Counted from the first letter of the stretch, positions 31,329 through 42,615 are shown. The stretch is DNA of 64,000 nucleotides from Hennigella sp049177155 (GCA_049177155.1 CP185407.1:552205-616204), one strand, 5' to 3'. The notes: a model not told the origin generated them from the letters alone. Numbers and translations are program-made.

Positions 31329-33210
31329 ATAGTTGTTGTCCCTTTTTGAATTGGGCATCATATAGTTTGTAGTAAAAACCACGCTTCTTCAATAATTGTT
31401 GGTGTGTTCCTGATTCCACAATTCTTCCTTGTTTTAAGACTAAGATATTATCAGCATTAACAATTGTCGATAATCTGTGAGCAACAACGAAACAAGTTTT
31501 ACCAGTCATTAATTTATCCATTGCTTTACCAATTAATAATTCAGTCTTCGTATCGATTGAACTTGTAGCTTCATCTAAAATAACAATCTTTGGTTTAGCT
31601 AAGAATGCACGAGCAATTGTTAATAATTGTCTTTGACCAGCAGATAGGTTAGAACCATTATCTTTTAATATAGTGTTATAACCCATTGGTAATTGCATGA
31701 TAAAGTCATGTAAGTGGGCTTCTTTAGCGGCTGCTACTATTTCTTTATCTGTAGCATCTAGTCTACCATATCTAATGTTATTCTTAACAGATTCAGCAAA
31801 TAAGAATGTATCTTGTAAAATAACAGCAATGTTTTGTCTTAGATATTTTCTTGAGATCTTTTCTACAGGAACATCATCAAACAATAACTTACCTTTATCT
31901 GGATCATAGAATTTAGTTACAAGGTTAGTGATTGTTGTCTTACCAGCACCGGTTGGACCAACAATTGCTATTGTTTGACCAGGTTTAACCACAAAGTTTA
32001 GATCTTTTAAAATCATCTTACCTTTTTCATAACCAAATCAAAGATGTTTAGCTTCTACCTTACCTTTTAATTCAGCTAATGGTTTAGCTTCAGGTAAATC
32101 TTGTTCTTCTTTAGCGTCTAATATTTGGAATACACGTTGTGCACCAGCAACAGCATAGAAGACAAAGCTAAAGCTTGAAACTAAGTTATTAAATGATTCG
32201 GCAAAGTTTCTAGCAAAGCTTGTAAAGACAATTAATAAGGCAGCTTTATCAAATCCACCAACATGGATATTACCAATATAGAAATCAAATACAGATTGGT
32301 CAATTAATCATGTAGGCATTCCTAATGCTAACAATAAACCAAATCCTAATGCACAAATAACAAAGATGGCTATTCTTGTTAAGAAATGGTTGATAGGCAT
32401 CATCATATTACTTGCTGTTTGAGCAAATAATGAATTCTTAGTTAATTCTCTATTAACAACGTCAAATTCTTCTAGACATTTGTCTTGCATTCTAAATAAA
32501 GAAATAATTTTTGTTCCTGAGATCTTTTCTTCAGCATAACCATTTAATTTAGAAATAGAGTTTTGTTGTTTTAAGAATGCTGGTTGAACTTTCTTAACAA
32601 TAATAATGTTAGTTACTACCATGATTGGCACTGCAATCATAGTAACACATGCTAGATATCAGTTAATCAAGAACATTACCAAAGAGTTCATTAAAATCAA
32701 TGAACTATAGAAGAAGATACTTGATAAGTTTTCTGATGTTAATTGTGAAATGTTATCAATATCTGATGACATTCTAGTCATGATTTCACCAGAAGGTACT
32801 ACATCAAAGAATTTAACTGGTAATAAATGTAGCTTTTGTAATGTACTACGTCTTAATCCATACATTACCTTTTCGGATACCTTGGCCATCCATATACCAT
32901 GGAATAGGTAGGTTATTTGTGAAAAGACATACACACCAAGCATGCATAAGCATATACCTAAGAATTGTTGTCAGTTAGCAATTAGGAATTCTTTAGCTAC
33001 TGCTGGATCTTGTTCAGTAAAGAAGTTACTATAGATAACACAAATACAGAAAGTTGTGAACGTAATCATCGCTGCTTCTATGATTGACATTACTATAGTA
33101 AAGATCATTACTGGTTTTTGATTAGAGAATAAATGGAACATTCTTCTTAAATTGGTTCCAAATTGTCCACGTGAGAATTGAGGTCTTTTAGTTTTTTGAA
33201 TTCTAGGCAT
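31327..33210 (-). CDS. ABC exporter half-transporter with consensus ATP site (subunit 2)
   Basis: A 627-residue protein with an N-terminal six-helix exporter domain (about 30-370) and a C-terminal ATPase domain. Walker A is GPTGAGKTT, Walker B VILDEATSS has the catalytic Glu, and the H-loop AHRLST has the His. Its signature is LSAGQ rather than LSGGQ. Together with the upstream half-transporter this fits an asymmetric heterodimer in which this subunit supplies the working ATP site. The substrate is unknown; lipids, peptides or drugs are possible. It starts 2 bases after the partner stop. TGA Trp codons interrupt it under the standard code. Confidence 0.88.
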
Positions 33211-33212
33211 AA

Positions 33213-34991
33213 TTACTTAGTTAGACCCTCCCTTCCCATTTGACTTACAACGATTGATCGATATAGTCTATTGCTCTTTCTTAGAGTATCATGGTTACCA
33301 TATCCAACAATTTGACCTTTTTCCATTACAACAATGTGGTCACAGTCTTTAACAGATGAAATACGTTGAGCAACAATGATAGTTGTCATACCTTTCATTT
33401 GTTGTCTAATGTTAGCTTGAAGTTTAGCTTCAGTTAACATATCTAGAGCTGATGTTGAGTCATCTAATATTAGAATATTAGGTTTCTTTAATAGTGTTCT
33501 AGTAATACACAATCTTTGTTGTTGACCACCAGAGAAGTTTCTTCCACGTTGTTCAACAACAGCATTTAGTTTGCCTTCTTTTTCGTTAATGATTTCATCA
33601 GCACAAGCAATCTTTGCTGCATTCATTAACTCTTTATCAGTAGCATCTTGTTTACCATATAGAAGGTTGTATTTGATTGTTCCAGAGAATAAAATACGTT
33701 CTTGTAGAACAACACCAACATTGTCTTGTAAACTGTCTAATTCAATTTCATTTACAGGAATACCACCAATAGTTACACTACCAGCATTATTTTCTTTTTG
33801 TAAATCATATAAACGAGAAATTAAGTTAATTAAAGATGTCTTACCAGAACCAGTTGGTCCAACAATACCAACCATTTCCCCTTGTTTAATCTTTAAATTA
33901 ATATTTCTTAAAACAGGTTTTCTTGCATTTTCAAAATATTTAAAGTTAACATTTTTAAATTGAATGTCTAAATGTTTAGGATTTAATTTTCTAGCATCTT
34001 TACTATTTCTAATGCTTGGTTTCATTTTTAATAGTTTAAGAACACGGTAGCATGATGGTTGGGCACGAACACAGTTAATAATAACCATACATGAAATTAA
34101 TACTGATGCTAATGTAACCATTAGTAAGTTAAAGATTTCATAAATTTTACCAACTGAGCTAATGAATTGTAAGTTGTCGTTAATAACAGTAGCACCAGCG
34201 ATCATAAAGATAGATGCACCTGCAGCATTCATTATTGAGTTAATTAATGGAAGAATGCATGCAAAACCAATTCATGCTTTTGTATTTTGTTTTTTAAGTC
34301 TCTTATTGTAAGTGTCAAATCTTTCTGCTTGTTTTTCTTCAAGACAGAATGATTTAATAACTCTCATACCTAGAACGTTTTCACGTACAACTACGTTGGC
34401 ATTATCAATTTCATATTGAACACGTTCAAAGGCAGGAACTACAACTTTAGCTACAACAACAAATCCTAAAATGATTAGTAGCATGATGCCTAAGAATAAC
34501 ATACCAAACATTCAGAATCTAACGAAACTTGTTATGATTCCATAGAAGAACATAATTGGTGCTCTAATAAACAAAGCTAAAGCTAGCTGAACAGCAATTT
34601 GATACTTTTGAACATCGTTGGTTATTCTTGTAATAATACTTGATGTTGTAACTTTATCAATATCACCAAATGATAATGTTGATGCTTTATAAAACATATT
34701 GTGTCTAACTGTTTCAGCAGACAACAATGATGCTTTAGTACCAATTCAAGAACCTAAAATACCAAACACTAATGCTAAAATTGCATTCATCATTAACATG
34801 CTAGTAGCAAGTCAGAATAAACGTAACTCTTCAGGAGTTGGCGTAGTTTCAATTGGTGTAACAATAATAATTATGTCAGACAACATAGTTGTTTGAAGAC
34901 CTTCAAACACACCTTGTAAAGCAACAAAAATTAGCGCTAAAACCGCTAATACTTTAGTTTTTCTGTTAGACATTTTAAATAATCTAAACAT
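33213..34991 (-). CDS. ABC exporter half-transporter with degenerate ATP site (subunit 1)
   Basis: A 592-residue protein with an exporter membrane domain and an ATPase domain. Walker A GPTGSGKTS is intact and the signature FSGGQ is near consensus. However, Walker B reads ILDDSTSALD with Asp instead of the catalytic Glu, and the switch His is replaced by Gln (VAQRISS). These are the usual marks of the degenerate site in heterodimeric exporters such as BmrCD or TM287/288. It is the promoter-proximal gene of the pair. Confidence 0.88.
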
Positions 34992-35040
34992 ATGTTACCC
35001 AATATTTTTGATACTTATTATATTAAAAAATATAATAAAC

Positions 35041-35046
35041 TATAAT
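35041..35046 (+). promoter_or_regulatory. -10 box of tRNA-Arg
   Basis: TATAAT 9 bases before the mature 5' end of the tRNA. No clear -35 box is seen. Confidence 0.5.
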
Positions 35047-35055
35047 ACATTTAAT

Positions 35056-35134
35056 GTTCACGTAGCTCAATTTTGGATAGAGCAGTAACCTCCTAAGTTA
35101 CAGGTTGACCGTTCAACTCGGCCCGTGAACGCCA
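35056..35134 (+). tRNA. tRNA-Arg (anticodon CCT)
   Basis: Cloverleaf with acceptor stem GTTCACG/CGTGAAC, D-stem GCTC/GAGC, anticodon stem GTAAC/GTTAC and loop CTCCTAA, giving anticodon CCT (decodes AGG). The T-stem has one A-C mismatch. CCA is encoded at 35132-35134. It is a single tRNA transcribed opposite to its neighbours, ending in a bidirectional terminator. Confidence 0.93.
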
Positions 35135-35137
35135 TTT

Positions 35138-35164
35138 AAAAAATAGGGATTTCCCTATTTTTTA
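35138..35164. terminator. Bidirectional terminator of tRNA-Arg and the hydrolase gene
   Basis: Stem AAAAAATAGGGA with TCCCTATTTTTT and a tiny loop. It has A/T runs on both sides. The TAG of the hydrolase (35155-35157) is inside the right arm. Confidence 0.75.
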
Positions 35165-36051
35165 TTTATGAATTCAATAATGTCAGCATAGACTTTTAAT
35201 TTAGTTGAAGGCTCGTTTAAAATTTCATGTCTTGCACCTTCATAAATTTTTAAATCAACATTTTGCAAACCTATTTTTTTGTAATATGCAAATAAATTCT
35301 TTGTTGATTTGGACATTGAGCCAACCGGATCTTTTTCACCAGAAATTATTAATAAAGGTTTTGTTTTAGAGATTTTTTTAGCTGATGATTTTTTATAAAT
35401 GTGTCTAAAAGCATTAAACATATTAAAGTAGAATTGTCTACTTAATGGTTTGCCATTAAATTCATCTGCATAATATTTTTCTACTTCTTTTGCATCTGTA
35501 TTTAATCAACTACCACTTTTAACTTGTTTGTTGTAATTTCCGTAGTTAATCTTTTCAATTATTTTGGCTGGTTTATCTTTTCCTAACAATTTTAGTTGTC
35601 AAGCTAATATTAAACCAAATTTAACATCTGCTCTATTCTTCATTAAAGCAGAACCACAAATAATTGCTTTGTCATATTCTTGACATTGAGTAATATACTC
35701 TTGAGCAATAAATGATCCGTAGCTGTGTCCGAGAATATATAAAGGTAATTTATATTTATCTTTTAACATCTTACTAAAGAAGATTTCATCTTTTAGCGTA
35801 TCATAAAAGACATCTTTACCTTTATATGTTCCTAATTTACTGCCTTTTGCTGTTTTGCCATGAGCTCGATGATCATCAGCAAAAACAATAAAACCGGCTT
35901 GGTTTAATGTTTTAGCTAAATCATTGTAACGGTAAGCGTGTTCTGCCATACCGTGAAAGATTTGAACAATCCCTTTGGGATTTTTTACATCATTTCATTC
36001 ATAGCAAAAAATTTCTTGACCGTCAAAGCTTTTGACAAAATCTGCTTTCAT
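35155..36051 (-). CDS. Alpha/beta hydrolase, monoglyceride lipase or lysophospholipase-like
   Basis: A 298-residue serine hydrolase. It has FHGMAEHAYRY (oxyanion region, typical of PldB and monoacylglycerol lipases), the nucleophile elbow GHSYG (Ser near residue 113), the acid in SGEKDPVGS and the catalytic His in ARHEILNE. No signal peptide is visible, so it acts inside the cell. The ATG overlaps the glpK stop as TAATG, so it is made together with glycerol kinase and may release glycerol for it. The exact lipid substrate is unknown. Confidence 0.85.
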
Positions 36052-37520
36052 TATTTTTCTGCTAAATAATCAGCAAGTGCTTTCTTAAAGTTTGTTAAGT
36101 TAGGTTGGTAAGCACTTGGACTTGTTCTTGGTTTATATGTTTTAATAACAGGGAATCTAACTTCAGCAATTGAGTTGTAAACTCCAGTTGCTAAACTTGT
36201 ACAGATAATAGCACCCATACATGTTGATTCCATATTCATAACTGCAATTTGTTTTTGTGTTAAGTCAGCAAACATTTGCATTAAGTGTCTGTTGCCACTT
36301 AAACCACCATCAACATGGATTGGTTCTGTATCTGATAACTTAATATCTTTAGATAAAGCTTCATAAACTTCTAAGTTTCTGAAAGCTATAGTTTCAAATA
36401 CTGCTTTAGCAATTTGATCAGATGGAGTATCAATCTTAAAGTTTAATACTTTCATACTTGTATTCATTTTTCAGTATGGAGTACCAATACCAAACATACC
36501 AGGAATAATGATGATGTCTGTCTTTTCACATTTTTCTGCCATCTTAGTTAATTCATCAAAGTCATGTGCAATATTATTCTTAAGTGCTTCGCCTAATAAA
36601 ATACCACCACTGAAGACAGTTCCTTCTAATGCATATGAAGTTTCATGCTTTAATTCACTAGCAATAGTAACTAAAGTGTTATTTTTACCTTTATATGCTT
36701 TAGTTCCTGTGTGAGCCATCATAAAGCATCCAGTTCCAAATGTTGCTTTAATGTTTGCTCTCTTGTAACATCCTTGTCCTAATAATGATGATTGTTGATC
36801 AGCAATTAGTCCGGCAACCTTGATATGTCCGCCTAATAATGTGGTTGTTCCAACTTCAGCATCATTAGCTACAGGTTTAGCTAAGATCTTTTCAGGAATG
36901 CCAAATAATTCTAGTAATTGTTTATCTCATTTACCTTTGTGAATGTTAAACAACATTGTTCTACTTGCATTTGTTACATCAGTAACAAAAGCACGACAAT
37001 TAGTTAAACGGTAAACTAAATATGTTTCCATTGTACCGATACATAAGTTGTTAGCACGGTATGCTGCCTTAACAGCATTGTTGTTTTGTAATAATCATTT
37101 AATCTTAGTTGCTGAGAAATAAGATGTTGGAATTAATCCTGTTTTTTCTCTAATTTCTTCTGCAACATCTCCAACTAAATTTTCTTGACAGAATTTAGCT
37201 GTTCTTCTACAGTTTCAGTTAATTGCATTGCATAGTGGTTCTCCACTATCTTTCTTTCATGCAACAATTGTTTCTCTTTGGTTAGCAATACCTAATCCAT
37301 GAACTTTTTCTGGATTGATACCTTTCATTACTTTCTTTAAGCAAGCAATGGTTTTTTCTCAAATATCTTTTGCATCTTGTTCAATCCAAGTTGGTCTTGG
37401 TTTCTTAAGTGCAACAGCTTCACGTTCTACTCTTTTGATTTTTTGTCTTTTTGTGTCATAAAGCATTACACGAACGCTTGTAGTGCCTTCATCAATTGTT
37501 AAAATAAATCTCTTTTTCAT
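36051..37520 (-). CDS. glpK: Glycerol kinase
   Basis: A 489-residue FGGY-family kinase making glycerol 3-phosphate. The N-terminal ATP motif is [15 protein letters not shown]. Substrate and hinge segments are [31 protein letters not shown] and [14 protein letters not shown], with TFGTGCFM and the C-terminal HVDGGLSGN. These match GlpK rather than xylulose or gluconate kinases. It lies 8 bases after a TATAAT box without a ribosome-binding site, and the lipase-like gene follows directly. Confidence 0.95.
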
Positions 37521-37528
37521 ACACTAAT

Positions 37529-37534
37529 ATTATA
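37529..37534 (-). promoter_or_regulatory. -10 box of glpK (leaderless)
   Basis: TATAAT on the minus strand, 8 bases before the ATG at 37520, with no Shine-Dalgarno sequence between. Confidence 0.5.
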
Positions 37535-37542
37535 TTAAAAAT

Positions 37543-37566
37543 AAAAATAGGATTTATCCTATTTTT
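37543..37566 (-). terminator. Terminator overlapping the potassium-uptake gene stop
   Basis: Ten-base stem AAAAATAGGA with TCCTATTTTT. The TAA stop of the upstream gene (37554-37556) is in the 4-base loop. Confidence 0.75.
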
Positions 37567-39290
37567 ATATCTTCGTATGGATATTCAATATCATTGAAGT
37601 GAGGATGGAACCTTGTTCAAGATAGTAATGTGTTAATTACACCCAACTGACCAACGAACATGAGTATTACCAAATATAGTAATCCTCATCATTGAGTTAC
37701 AGATGTAATTCCAGCTGACAATCCCACAGTACCGAAGGCAGAAGCGCATTCAACCATATATTCAGAGAATGAGAATCAAACACTTGGAGTCTCTGCATAT
37801 TCAGGTGGAATTGGTGTTGCAGATTTAACTACAACTGCACCAATTAATAATAACACAAGTGAGATGATGAAAATCATGAATGATTGAGCAACAGTATCTT
37901 GACTAATTCTTCTCTTGAAGAAGAAGACGTTCTTTCTACCACAAAGCTTACATCAAATAGTTACACAGATAACGGCAAGAGTTGTTGTTCTAATACCACC
38001 GGCAGTTGAACATGGTGAAGCACCAATGAACATTAAAATAACAAGCACTCATTTTGTTCCATCTGCAAAAACATTTGTCTTAACTGTTTCCATACCTAAT
38101 GAACGGCAGTTAAATGTTTGGAAAATAATTGAGAAACATTTGTTTAACATTGGGTTCTTACCAAATTCACCAAATTGGTTTTGGTTACCAACAATTGTTA
38201 AGTCTTTCATCAAAATCAATTTACCTTGTTCAGAAGTAATTGCTAAACTTGAATAAGCTTTAGGATCAAGGAATTCTGTTAAGAATGTTCCACCTAATCC
38301 TATCACAGCAACAATAATATAAACAGTAATTGCAACTTTTGTATAAAGTGTCATTTTGTATCTTTGTTTTGTTGCTTTGCATTTAATCTTTTCAATAACA
38401 TCAAATCAAACAAAGTGACCAAGACCACCAATGATTAATTCCATGATGATTAAAATTTGGAAAATAATACCTAAGTCATTTCTAAATGGTGCCATTGATG
38501 TTGCTGAAATGTTATCAAATCCAGCGTTGTTCATAGCAGAAACAGTTGTAAATAAACCAATTCATAATGAATAACCAAAGTTATGATACATTGGTAATAA
38601 CTTATCGGTATTGAATGAAATACCTTGGAAAACAGCGTTTTGTGTTAATGTTGGGTCTAGTTGTGGTAAGAATTGTTGCTCATAGGCTGGAATGAAACAG
38701 AAACAAAATGCAAACATTACCATAAACACAACTTGTGTTGATAAGATGAAAATTAAAGCAACTTTAATAACATGGAATGATTGAGATAGTTTACTTCCAC
38801 CTCTTTCAGCTTGCATGATGTAAAGTTGACCAACGTCAATCTTATCGTCTTTTTTCTTAAAGAAGTTTCACACATAGTAGAATAGAGCAACAACACCAAT
38901 ACCACCAATTTCAATTAAGAATAACAATACAACTTGACCACCAGCATTCAAGTATTCGTAAATGTTTACTGGCGTTAATCCAGTATCACTAAATCCTGAA
39001 CAGGCAATAAATAAAGCTTTAACGAAGTTATAACCATTAACGTTTTCAAAACCGTTAAGTTGTACTCATTGACCGTTAATTAAAATTTTGTTAAGACAGA
39101 ACGGTGCACATAATAAAAGTGCTCCGGTTAAAATGATGATTAAATATAAACGGAACAATCTTTGTGGTAGTGTCTTACCAACGACTACACGAACAACTTT
39201 TTTTCCACCCTTGACAAAAGCAGATCCGAGTCTTCTTAAAAAGCTTCGGTTCTTTATACTTTTACCGGTGTTGGTATCTATTGCGTTCAT
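37554..39290 (-). CDS. TrkH/KtrB family potassium uptake channel subunit
   Basis: A 578-residue membrane protein with the fourfold M1-P-M2 layout of TrkH/KtrB. Four pore segments are seen: SGFSDTGLTP, AMNNAGFDNIS, FNCRSLGMET and SAFGTVGLSAG; each has the central filter glycine. The first 40 residues are basic and cytoplasmic. No TrkA/KtrA partner is in this window. Many TGA codons are Trp. The start at 39290 is the only ATG before the first helix. It is a single gene with its own terminator; a TATAAT box lies about 25 bases upstream. Confidence 0.87.
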
Positions 39291-39325
39291 AGTTAAAAAA
39301 TACCTACGACTATTATACTATTATA

Positions 39326-39838
39326 TTATTTATCTAAATAATCTAACTTATGAGGTTCTAATTTTTCTAAAGATGAAAAATTAGATATATTAGCAACTTG
39401 GTATGCACAAATGGCTACACAGTTGCTTAAATTTAAGCTTCTAACATTCTTACTACTGGGGATACGAATTGTGTGTGATTTGTTAGCTACTAAAATTGGT
39501 TTTGGAATACCTGTTGATTCCTTACCAAACATTAGATAAATATCACCATTTTTCTTAGGTAATTTTATCTCATTTGGAAGGTGTTTTCCATAACGAGTGA
39601 TGAAGTAAATTTGATCATCTTTTTTTAATGTTTTTGCAAACTCTTCATAGCAATCATGTTCAAACATTTTTAGGTGTTTTCAATAATCACAACCAGATCG
39701 TTTTACTAGTTTATCAGATAGCACAAAACCGTATGGTCTAATTAAATGTAAAATGGCATTAAAACCAACACAAGTTCTAGCAATATTCCCTGTGTTTTGT
39801 GGTATTTCAGGTTCAAAAAGTACAATATGTAATTTCAT
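39326..39838 (-). CDS. trmL: tRNA (cytidine/uridine 34-2'-O)-methyltransferase
   Basis: A 170-residue SPOUT methyltransferase that modifies the wobble base of some Leu tRNAs. It shows the start [34 protein letters not shown], the knot region [12 protein letters not shown] and [18 protein letters not shown]. The dimeric single-domain form fits TrmL better than TrmH. Its -10 box is part of a perfect palindrome shared with rubrerythrin. Confidence 0.92.
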
Positions 39839-39842
39839 ATGT

Positions 39843-39866
39843 TTAAAAGTATTATAATACTTTTAA
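39843..39866. promoter_or_regulatory. Perfect 24-base palindrome with bidirectional -10 boxes (trmL / rubrerythrin)
   Basis: TTAAAAGTATTA is followed directly by its reverse complement, so both strands read identically. TATAAT boxes on each strand overlap at its centre (plus 39853-39858, minus 39851-39856). It can serve as a symmetric divergent promoter or an operator. It is not a PerR box (which is 7-1-7). No regulator gene is adjacent. Confidence 0.6.
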
Positions 39867-39878
39867 GAGGTTATTAAA

Positions 39879-40463
39879 ATGAAACAAAAAAGTTTAAAAG
39901 GAACAAAAACCTTAAAAAATTTAATGGAAGCTTTTGCTGGTGAAAGTCAAGCAAGAAATAAATATGATTATTTTGCTAGTCAAGCTAAGAAAGATGGATA
40001 TAACCAAATTGGTGATTTCTTTACTGAAACAGCTTTAAACGAAAAAGAACATGCTAAACTTTGATACAAACTAATTAATGGTGGTTCTGTTTCATCTACA
40101 ACTGTTAACTTAAAAGATGCAGCAGCTGGTGAAAACTTTGAACATACTAAAATGTATAAAAGAATGGCAAAAGAAGCTAAACAAGAGGGCTTCTATGAAA
40201 TTGCTGCTTTGTTTGAAGGTGTAGCATCTGTTGAAGCTGAACATGAAAAGAGATATTTAGCTTTATTAAAGCTAATTACCTCTGGAAAAATGTTCAAAAA
40301 ATCTAAAGTTATTGCTTGAAAATGCAATAACTGCGGAAAGATTGTTTACGCTAAAAGCGCTCCTAAAGTTTGCCCAGTTTGCAAACACCCACAATCTTAC
40401 CAACAAGCAAAATGTAGTTGTTCATACTCGCTTGAAGGCTGCACTTGTAAATGCAACAAGTAA
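39879..40463 (+). CDS. rbr: Rubrerythrin with a cysteine-rich C-terminal tail
   Basis: A 194-residue peroxide-reducing di-iron protein of anaerobes. The ferritin-like domain shows metal-binding Glu residues in [30 protein letters not shown] and [10 protein letters not shown]. The rubredoxin-like domain has WKCNNCGK and KVCPVCKH. After the rubredoxin fold there is an extra tail [16 protein letters not shown] with five cysteines, not part of normal rubrerythrins. AGAGG precedes the ATG. One TGA Trp lies in AKLWYKL and one before KCNNCG. It would receive electrons through ferredoxin- or NAD-linked donors. Confidence 0.93.
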
Positions 40464-40465
40464 TT

Positions 40466-40491
40466 AAAAAATAGGCATTTGCCTATTTTTT
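40466..40491. terminator. Bidirectional terminator between rubrerythrin and the chaperone gene
   Basis: Stem AAAAAATAGGC with GCCTATTTTTT and a 4-base loop. It serves both convergent genes; the chaperone TAG (40483-40485) is within the right arm. Confidence 0.8.
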
Positions 40492-41184
40492 TGTTTCATC
40501 TGTTATCTTAGCATTTGCTTTAGCTTTAGCAATTGCTTCTTCCATTGCTTTTCTACTAGCTTCAGCATTTCTTAAAATTGCTTCATTATCCATTTTAAAT
40601 TTAAGTTTAGCACAAATAGCATTAGCAATTTTTTGATCTAAGATAGTTTTTCTAATACTTTCCATTCGTTTAGGATCATTTAGAATGTCACGGATTGGAT
40701 GGTTAGTTTCTTTATAGTAAGCATCAAGAGCATTTCTTAATTCAGTGTCATCTACAGTAATGTTTCATTCTTTTGATAAAACAGCAAATAGCATTTCTTT
40801 TTCAACCATTCTAGTTGCCATCATCTTAACATATTCAAATGGAGCTTTAGCTAATCTTGGATCATTTTTAGCAAATGCTTCAGCTATGTTCTTGATGTCT
40901 TTTTCATCAATCTTTATTTCATAACATGGAACAATAATGTGCATTGCTGCATTAAAAATATTGTCTCTAACAACCATGTTGTGAATTCTTTTGTGAATTT
41001 CTTGATCAGATAATTTATCACCAAATTCTTTTTTCATTCTATTGAAGTGAAAATCAACTGCTTGTTTATCAGCAACTAAACGATCAATAACTACTTCTTT
41101 AGAAAAATCTGGTTCTTTAATTTTCTTAATAGTTGTTGTGCTAGTAACTGTTGTATTGTTATCTTTTTTAATTTCTTCTGCCAT
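40483..41184 (-). CDS. Trigger-factor-related chaperone (MPN555-like)
   Basis: A 233-residue cytoplasmic protein. The part from residue 30 to about 210 resembles only the C-terminal chaperone domain of trigger factor: long helices, ATRMVEKEMLFAVLSKEW, ITVDDTELRNALDAYYKE, IRKTILDQKIANAICAKL. No ribosome-binding GFRxGxxP motif and no PPIase domain is present. M. pneumoniae MPN555 is a known protein of this kind with a trigger factor/SurA-like fold. It lies 11 bases after a DivIVA-domain gene. One TGA is Trp (KEWNIT). Confidence 0.72.
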
Positions 41185-41195
41185 AGTGTTCTCCT

Positions 41196-41492
41196 TTATT
41201 TACGACGTTTAAGGAAGATATTATCATATCCTTCATCTTGATATTCTTTAACTTTTTCTTTAAGTTTAGCTTTATCTTTTTCTAAAGATTCGATGGTTGA
41301 ATTCATTTTCTTCATTTCATTTTTCATCTTTTCCATATCATCTTTATAAGACTTAACTATCTTATCATTGTTTTGAAGATATTCAATAACTTGATCAAAG
41401 AAAGCATCAACATCAACTGAATCATATCCAGAAAAAACTGCTTTTTTGAATTTCTTGTTGATAATTTCTTCTACTTTTTCTTCATTAGTCAT
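41196..41492 (-). CDS. DivIVA/GpsB-domain coiled-coil protein
   Basis: A 98-residue protein. Residues 14-40 (FKKAVFSGYDSVDVDAFFDQ) match the DivIVA N-terminal membrane-targeting domain. The rest is a charged coiled coil (MEKMKNEMKKMNSTIESLEK). In Firmicutes such proteins mark curved membrane and division sites; the role here is inferred. The ATG overlaps the end of metK by 8 bases. Confidence 0.78.
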   Translation of the reverse strand: MTNEEKVEEIINKKFKKAVFSGYDSVDVDAFFDQVIEYLQNNDKIVKSYKDDMEKMKNEMKKMNSTIESLEKDKAKLKEKVKEYQDEGYDNIFLKRRK

Positions 41493-42615
41493 TAATTGCT
41501 CTCCTTAACGCACTAACCTTATCAAGTTTTTCTCAACTTAGTCCTGATTTACCAAAGTGTCCGTAAACACTAGTTTGTTTGTAAATTGGACTTTGTAGTT
41601 TCAAACTCTTAATAATATTATATAGATCAAAATCAAATGTTTTTTCAACAGCTTTATAAATCTTATTTATAGAAACTTTATTTGTGCCAAAACAATCAAT
41701 GTAAATTCCAATTGGTTTTGGTTCACCAATACAGTAATCTAATCTAACTTCACAACGGTCAGCAAGATCTGCTGCTACAATGTTTTTAGCTATGTAACGA
41801 CAGAAATACGCACCAGTTCTATCAATCTTAGTTGGATCTTTACCACTAAATGCTCCACCACCATGGTGTGCTACTGATCCATATGAATCTACCATCACTT
41901 TTCTTCCAGTTAAACCTGTATCACCAATTGGTCCACCAATTACAAACTTACCATATTTATTAATGAATAATTTGCAATTAGTATTAAGTTTGTGTTTCTT
42001 TAAAATAGGAATAATAACTAATTGTTTTACATCTTTTCTTAATTTATCTAAGTTAACATTTTCTTTGTGTTGAACAGAAATAATAACTGATTCAACAGTT
42101 GGTTTTCTGTTGTCATATGAAATTGATACTTGTGATTTCATATCATATTTACAATATGATAATTTCTTATTTTTAATTAACTTTTCAATTTCTTTTAATA
42201 ATTCATGAGCAACAACAATTGACAAAGGCATATATTCTTTAGTTATGTTTGTTGCATAACCAAATACCATACCTTGATCTCCCGCACCTAATTTGTTGTT
42301 TTCTTTCTTATTAACTAAGTTAGCAATATCTTCAGATTGTTTATTAATGTTAGAAATAATTGAAAAATCATTTTCTTCATAACCTAATGGTTTTAAAACT
42401 TGTCAAGCAACCTTAACAACATCTACATATCCTTTAGTTGTGATTTGTCCACCAATAACTATTAATCTATTGTGAGCAAACACTTCACAAGCAACTCTAG
42501 CTTGTGGGTCTTGTTTTAAACATTCATCTAATATTGCATCAGCAATTTGGTCACAAATCTTATCTGGGTGACCTAATCCTACTGATTCAGATGTAATAAT
42601 CATTTTATTTTGCAT
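41485..42615 (-). CDS. metK: S-adenosylmethionine synthetase
   Basis: A 376-residue enzyme making SAM from methionine and ATP. Motifs are [19 protein letters not shown] (ATP and metal), then [12 protein letters not shown] and [20 protein letters not shown]. The start at 42615 ([11 protein letters not shown]) lies 5 bases after AAAGGAG. Expression is probably controlled by the SAM-binding leader just upstream. The stop at 41485 overlaps the DivIVA gene. Two TGA codons are Trp. Confidence 0.96.

Noticed and set aside
39843..39866. A Fur or PerR box
   Set aside because: The palindrome has no central unpaired base and does not match the 7-1-7 or 9-1-9 consensus; it may simply be a symmetric promoter.
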